Assembly (NCBI RefSeq): GCF_013266735.1
Contig: NZ_JABSNU010000005.1
Location: forward strand, 341,107-405,106
DNA length: 64,000 nucleotides
DNA from: Pedobacter foliorum
GTDB taxonomy: Bacteria; Bacteroidota; Bacteroidia; Sphingobacteriales; Sphingobacteriaceae
Direction of reading: 5' to 3'
This document shows, piece by piece, positions 63,566-64,000 of this stretch; within the stretch, counting starts at the first letter, position 1, and every line of letters starts with the position of its first letter. A model generated the notes under the pieces. That model was not told the origin of the DNA, did not search any database, and saw only the letters and a program-made list of their open reading frames with translations. The position numbers and the translations under genes are program-made.

Positions 63566-64000
63566 TTTATATGTTTGAAGTAGCAAATTTCAACGTGTAA
63601 ATTTATTATAAAAACAGCCATGGGAAATGTAACTTTAGGCAAAAGCCTGGACTTCAGTGGGCAAAACATTTATGTTGGAATGGATGTCCATCATAAAAGC
63701 TGGAAAATTCATATTTTAAGTGATGAATTCGAACTGAAGTCCTTTAGCCAAGAACCGGATGTGGAGCGGTTATGTAGTTATCTGGAATATAATTACCAGC
63801 ATGCAAACTACTTGTTGGCCTACGAGGCCGGTTTTTGTGGTTTTTGGATACAACGGGCCTTTCAAAAAAGAGGAGTACTGTGTAAAGTCATTCACCCAGC
63901 AGATGTACCTACCACCGGTAAAGAACACCTGCATAAAACAGATGCTGTGGATAGCAGAAAAATAGCAAAAGGACTGAGAAAAGGAGATCTGGATTATCTG
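63566..64000 (+). mobile_element. IS110-family insertion sequence (left part, continues past window)
   Basis: The left boundary is placed at the break in the hairpin repeat (after 63565), 54 bases before the transposase ATG. A TATGTTTG (63570-63577), matching TAnnTTTG, could drive the transposase. The short left flank leaves little room for a leader RNA, so a bridge RNA, if present, would more likely lie after the gene, as in the IS1111 group. The right end is outside the window. Confidence 0.6.
63620..64000 (+). CDS. IS110-family transposase (3' end outside window)
   Basis: The frame opens at the ATG 63620 and stays open for 127 codons to the last base. The N-terminal RuvC-like domain shows the first catalytic Asp in VGMDVHHKSWKIHI and the conserved Glu in LAYEAGFCGFWIQRAF. 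The typical PADVPTTGKEHLHKTDAVDSRKIA block includes the later Asp residues of the DEDD set. These are diagnostic for IS110-family recombinases. The C-terminal serine-containing domain lies beyond the window. Integrity of the full gene is unknown. Confidence 0.88.
   Translation, partial: MGNVTLGKSLDFSGQNIYVGMDVHHKSWKIHILSDEFELKSFSQEPDVERLCSYLEYNYQHANYLLAYEAGFCGFWIQRAFQKRGVLCKVIHPADVPTTGKEHLHKTDAVDSRKIAKGLRKGDLDYL

Noticed and set aside
63566..63619. Bridge RNA located before the IS110 transposase gene
   Set aside because: If the left end is at 63566, 54 bases is too short for a known-size bridge RNA; a downstream location is more likely.

Overview
The window is a low-G+C stretch of a Bacteroidota chromosome, most likely a Pedobacter-like member of the Sphingobacteriaceae. 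This rests on TAnnTTTG promoter elements, almost no Shine-Dalgarno signals, many secreted or lipoprotein glycosidases, PchR-like AraC regulators, a DUF4374/TonB-receptor pair, a PAQR/hemolysin III protein, a MarR-GNAT fusion and MiaE. The genus is an inference from gene content and style. No tRNA, rRNA or CRISPR array was seen.

Region 1 (1-4892, +) is the 3' part of an operon for a 6-deoxy-sugar such as L-fucose or L-rhamnose: a truncated helical-barrel glycosidase-like protein, an aldo/keto reductase, an enolase-superfamily protein, a sodium/solute symporter and a sugar mutarotase lipoprotein. An AraC regulator (4882-5748, -) converges on it and diverges from Region 2.

Region 2 (6091-18987, +) is a tight run of exported glycan-degrading enzymes: two large TIM-barrel proteins I cannot place in a family (758 and 1003 aa), a sugar isomerase-like protein, a GH110 alpha-1,3-galactosidase, a GH20 beta-hexosaminidase and a GH36-like enzyme. 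Together with Region 1, a GH99-like endomannosidase (22233-23342), a GH31 enzyme with dockerin-like and cohesin-like tails (47193-51059) and a second GH20 (58820-60700), this suggests breakdown of fucose-, galactose- and N-acetylhexosamine-bearing eukaryotic glycoprotein or blood-group-like glycans. No SusC/SusD pair lies in the window.

Region 3 (19000-30167) holds an alpha/beta hydrolase with a DUF1579-like partner, a beta-lactamase-fold serine hydrolase, the GH99-like gene, a hypothetical gene and a complete RND efflux operon (TolC-like, RND pump, adaptor). Region 4 (30691-35811, +) is an asparagine/aspartate operon: an outer-membrane porin broken by a frameshift, type II asparaginase, aspartase and a Dcu-type C4-dicarboxylate transporter. 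Region 5 (35989-40711) is a PchR-like regulator with a TonB-dependent receptor and a DUF4374 lipoprotein, probably siderophore uptake. Region 6 (41031-46950) holds MarR-GNAT, panB, an aminotransferase, tyrA and small genes.

Region 7 (47193-56433, -) holds the GH31 gene, a zeta-toxin-like kinase with a small partner, a di-heme peroxidase overlapping an acid-phosphatase-type phosphoesterase, and two hypotheticals. Region 8 (56541-63399) holds an S41 peptidase, GH20, miaE, a lipoprotein and a two-domain alpha/beta hydrolase. The window ends inside an IS110-family transposase.

Scattered just after gene 3' ends are five copies of a double-hairpin repeat built on CTGAA-TTTAT-TTCAG. Its flanking stem bases change in compensating pairs between copies. 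The IS110 element appears to have landed inside one of these hairpins.
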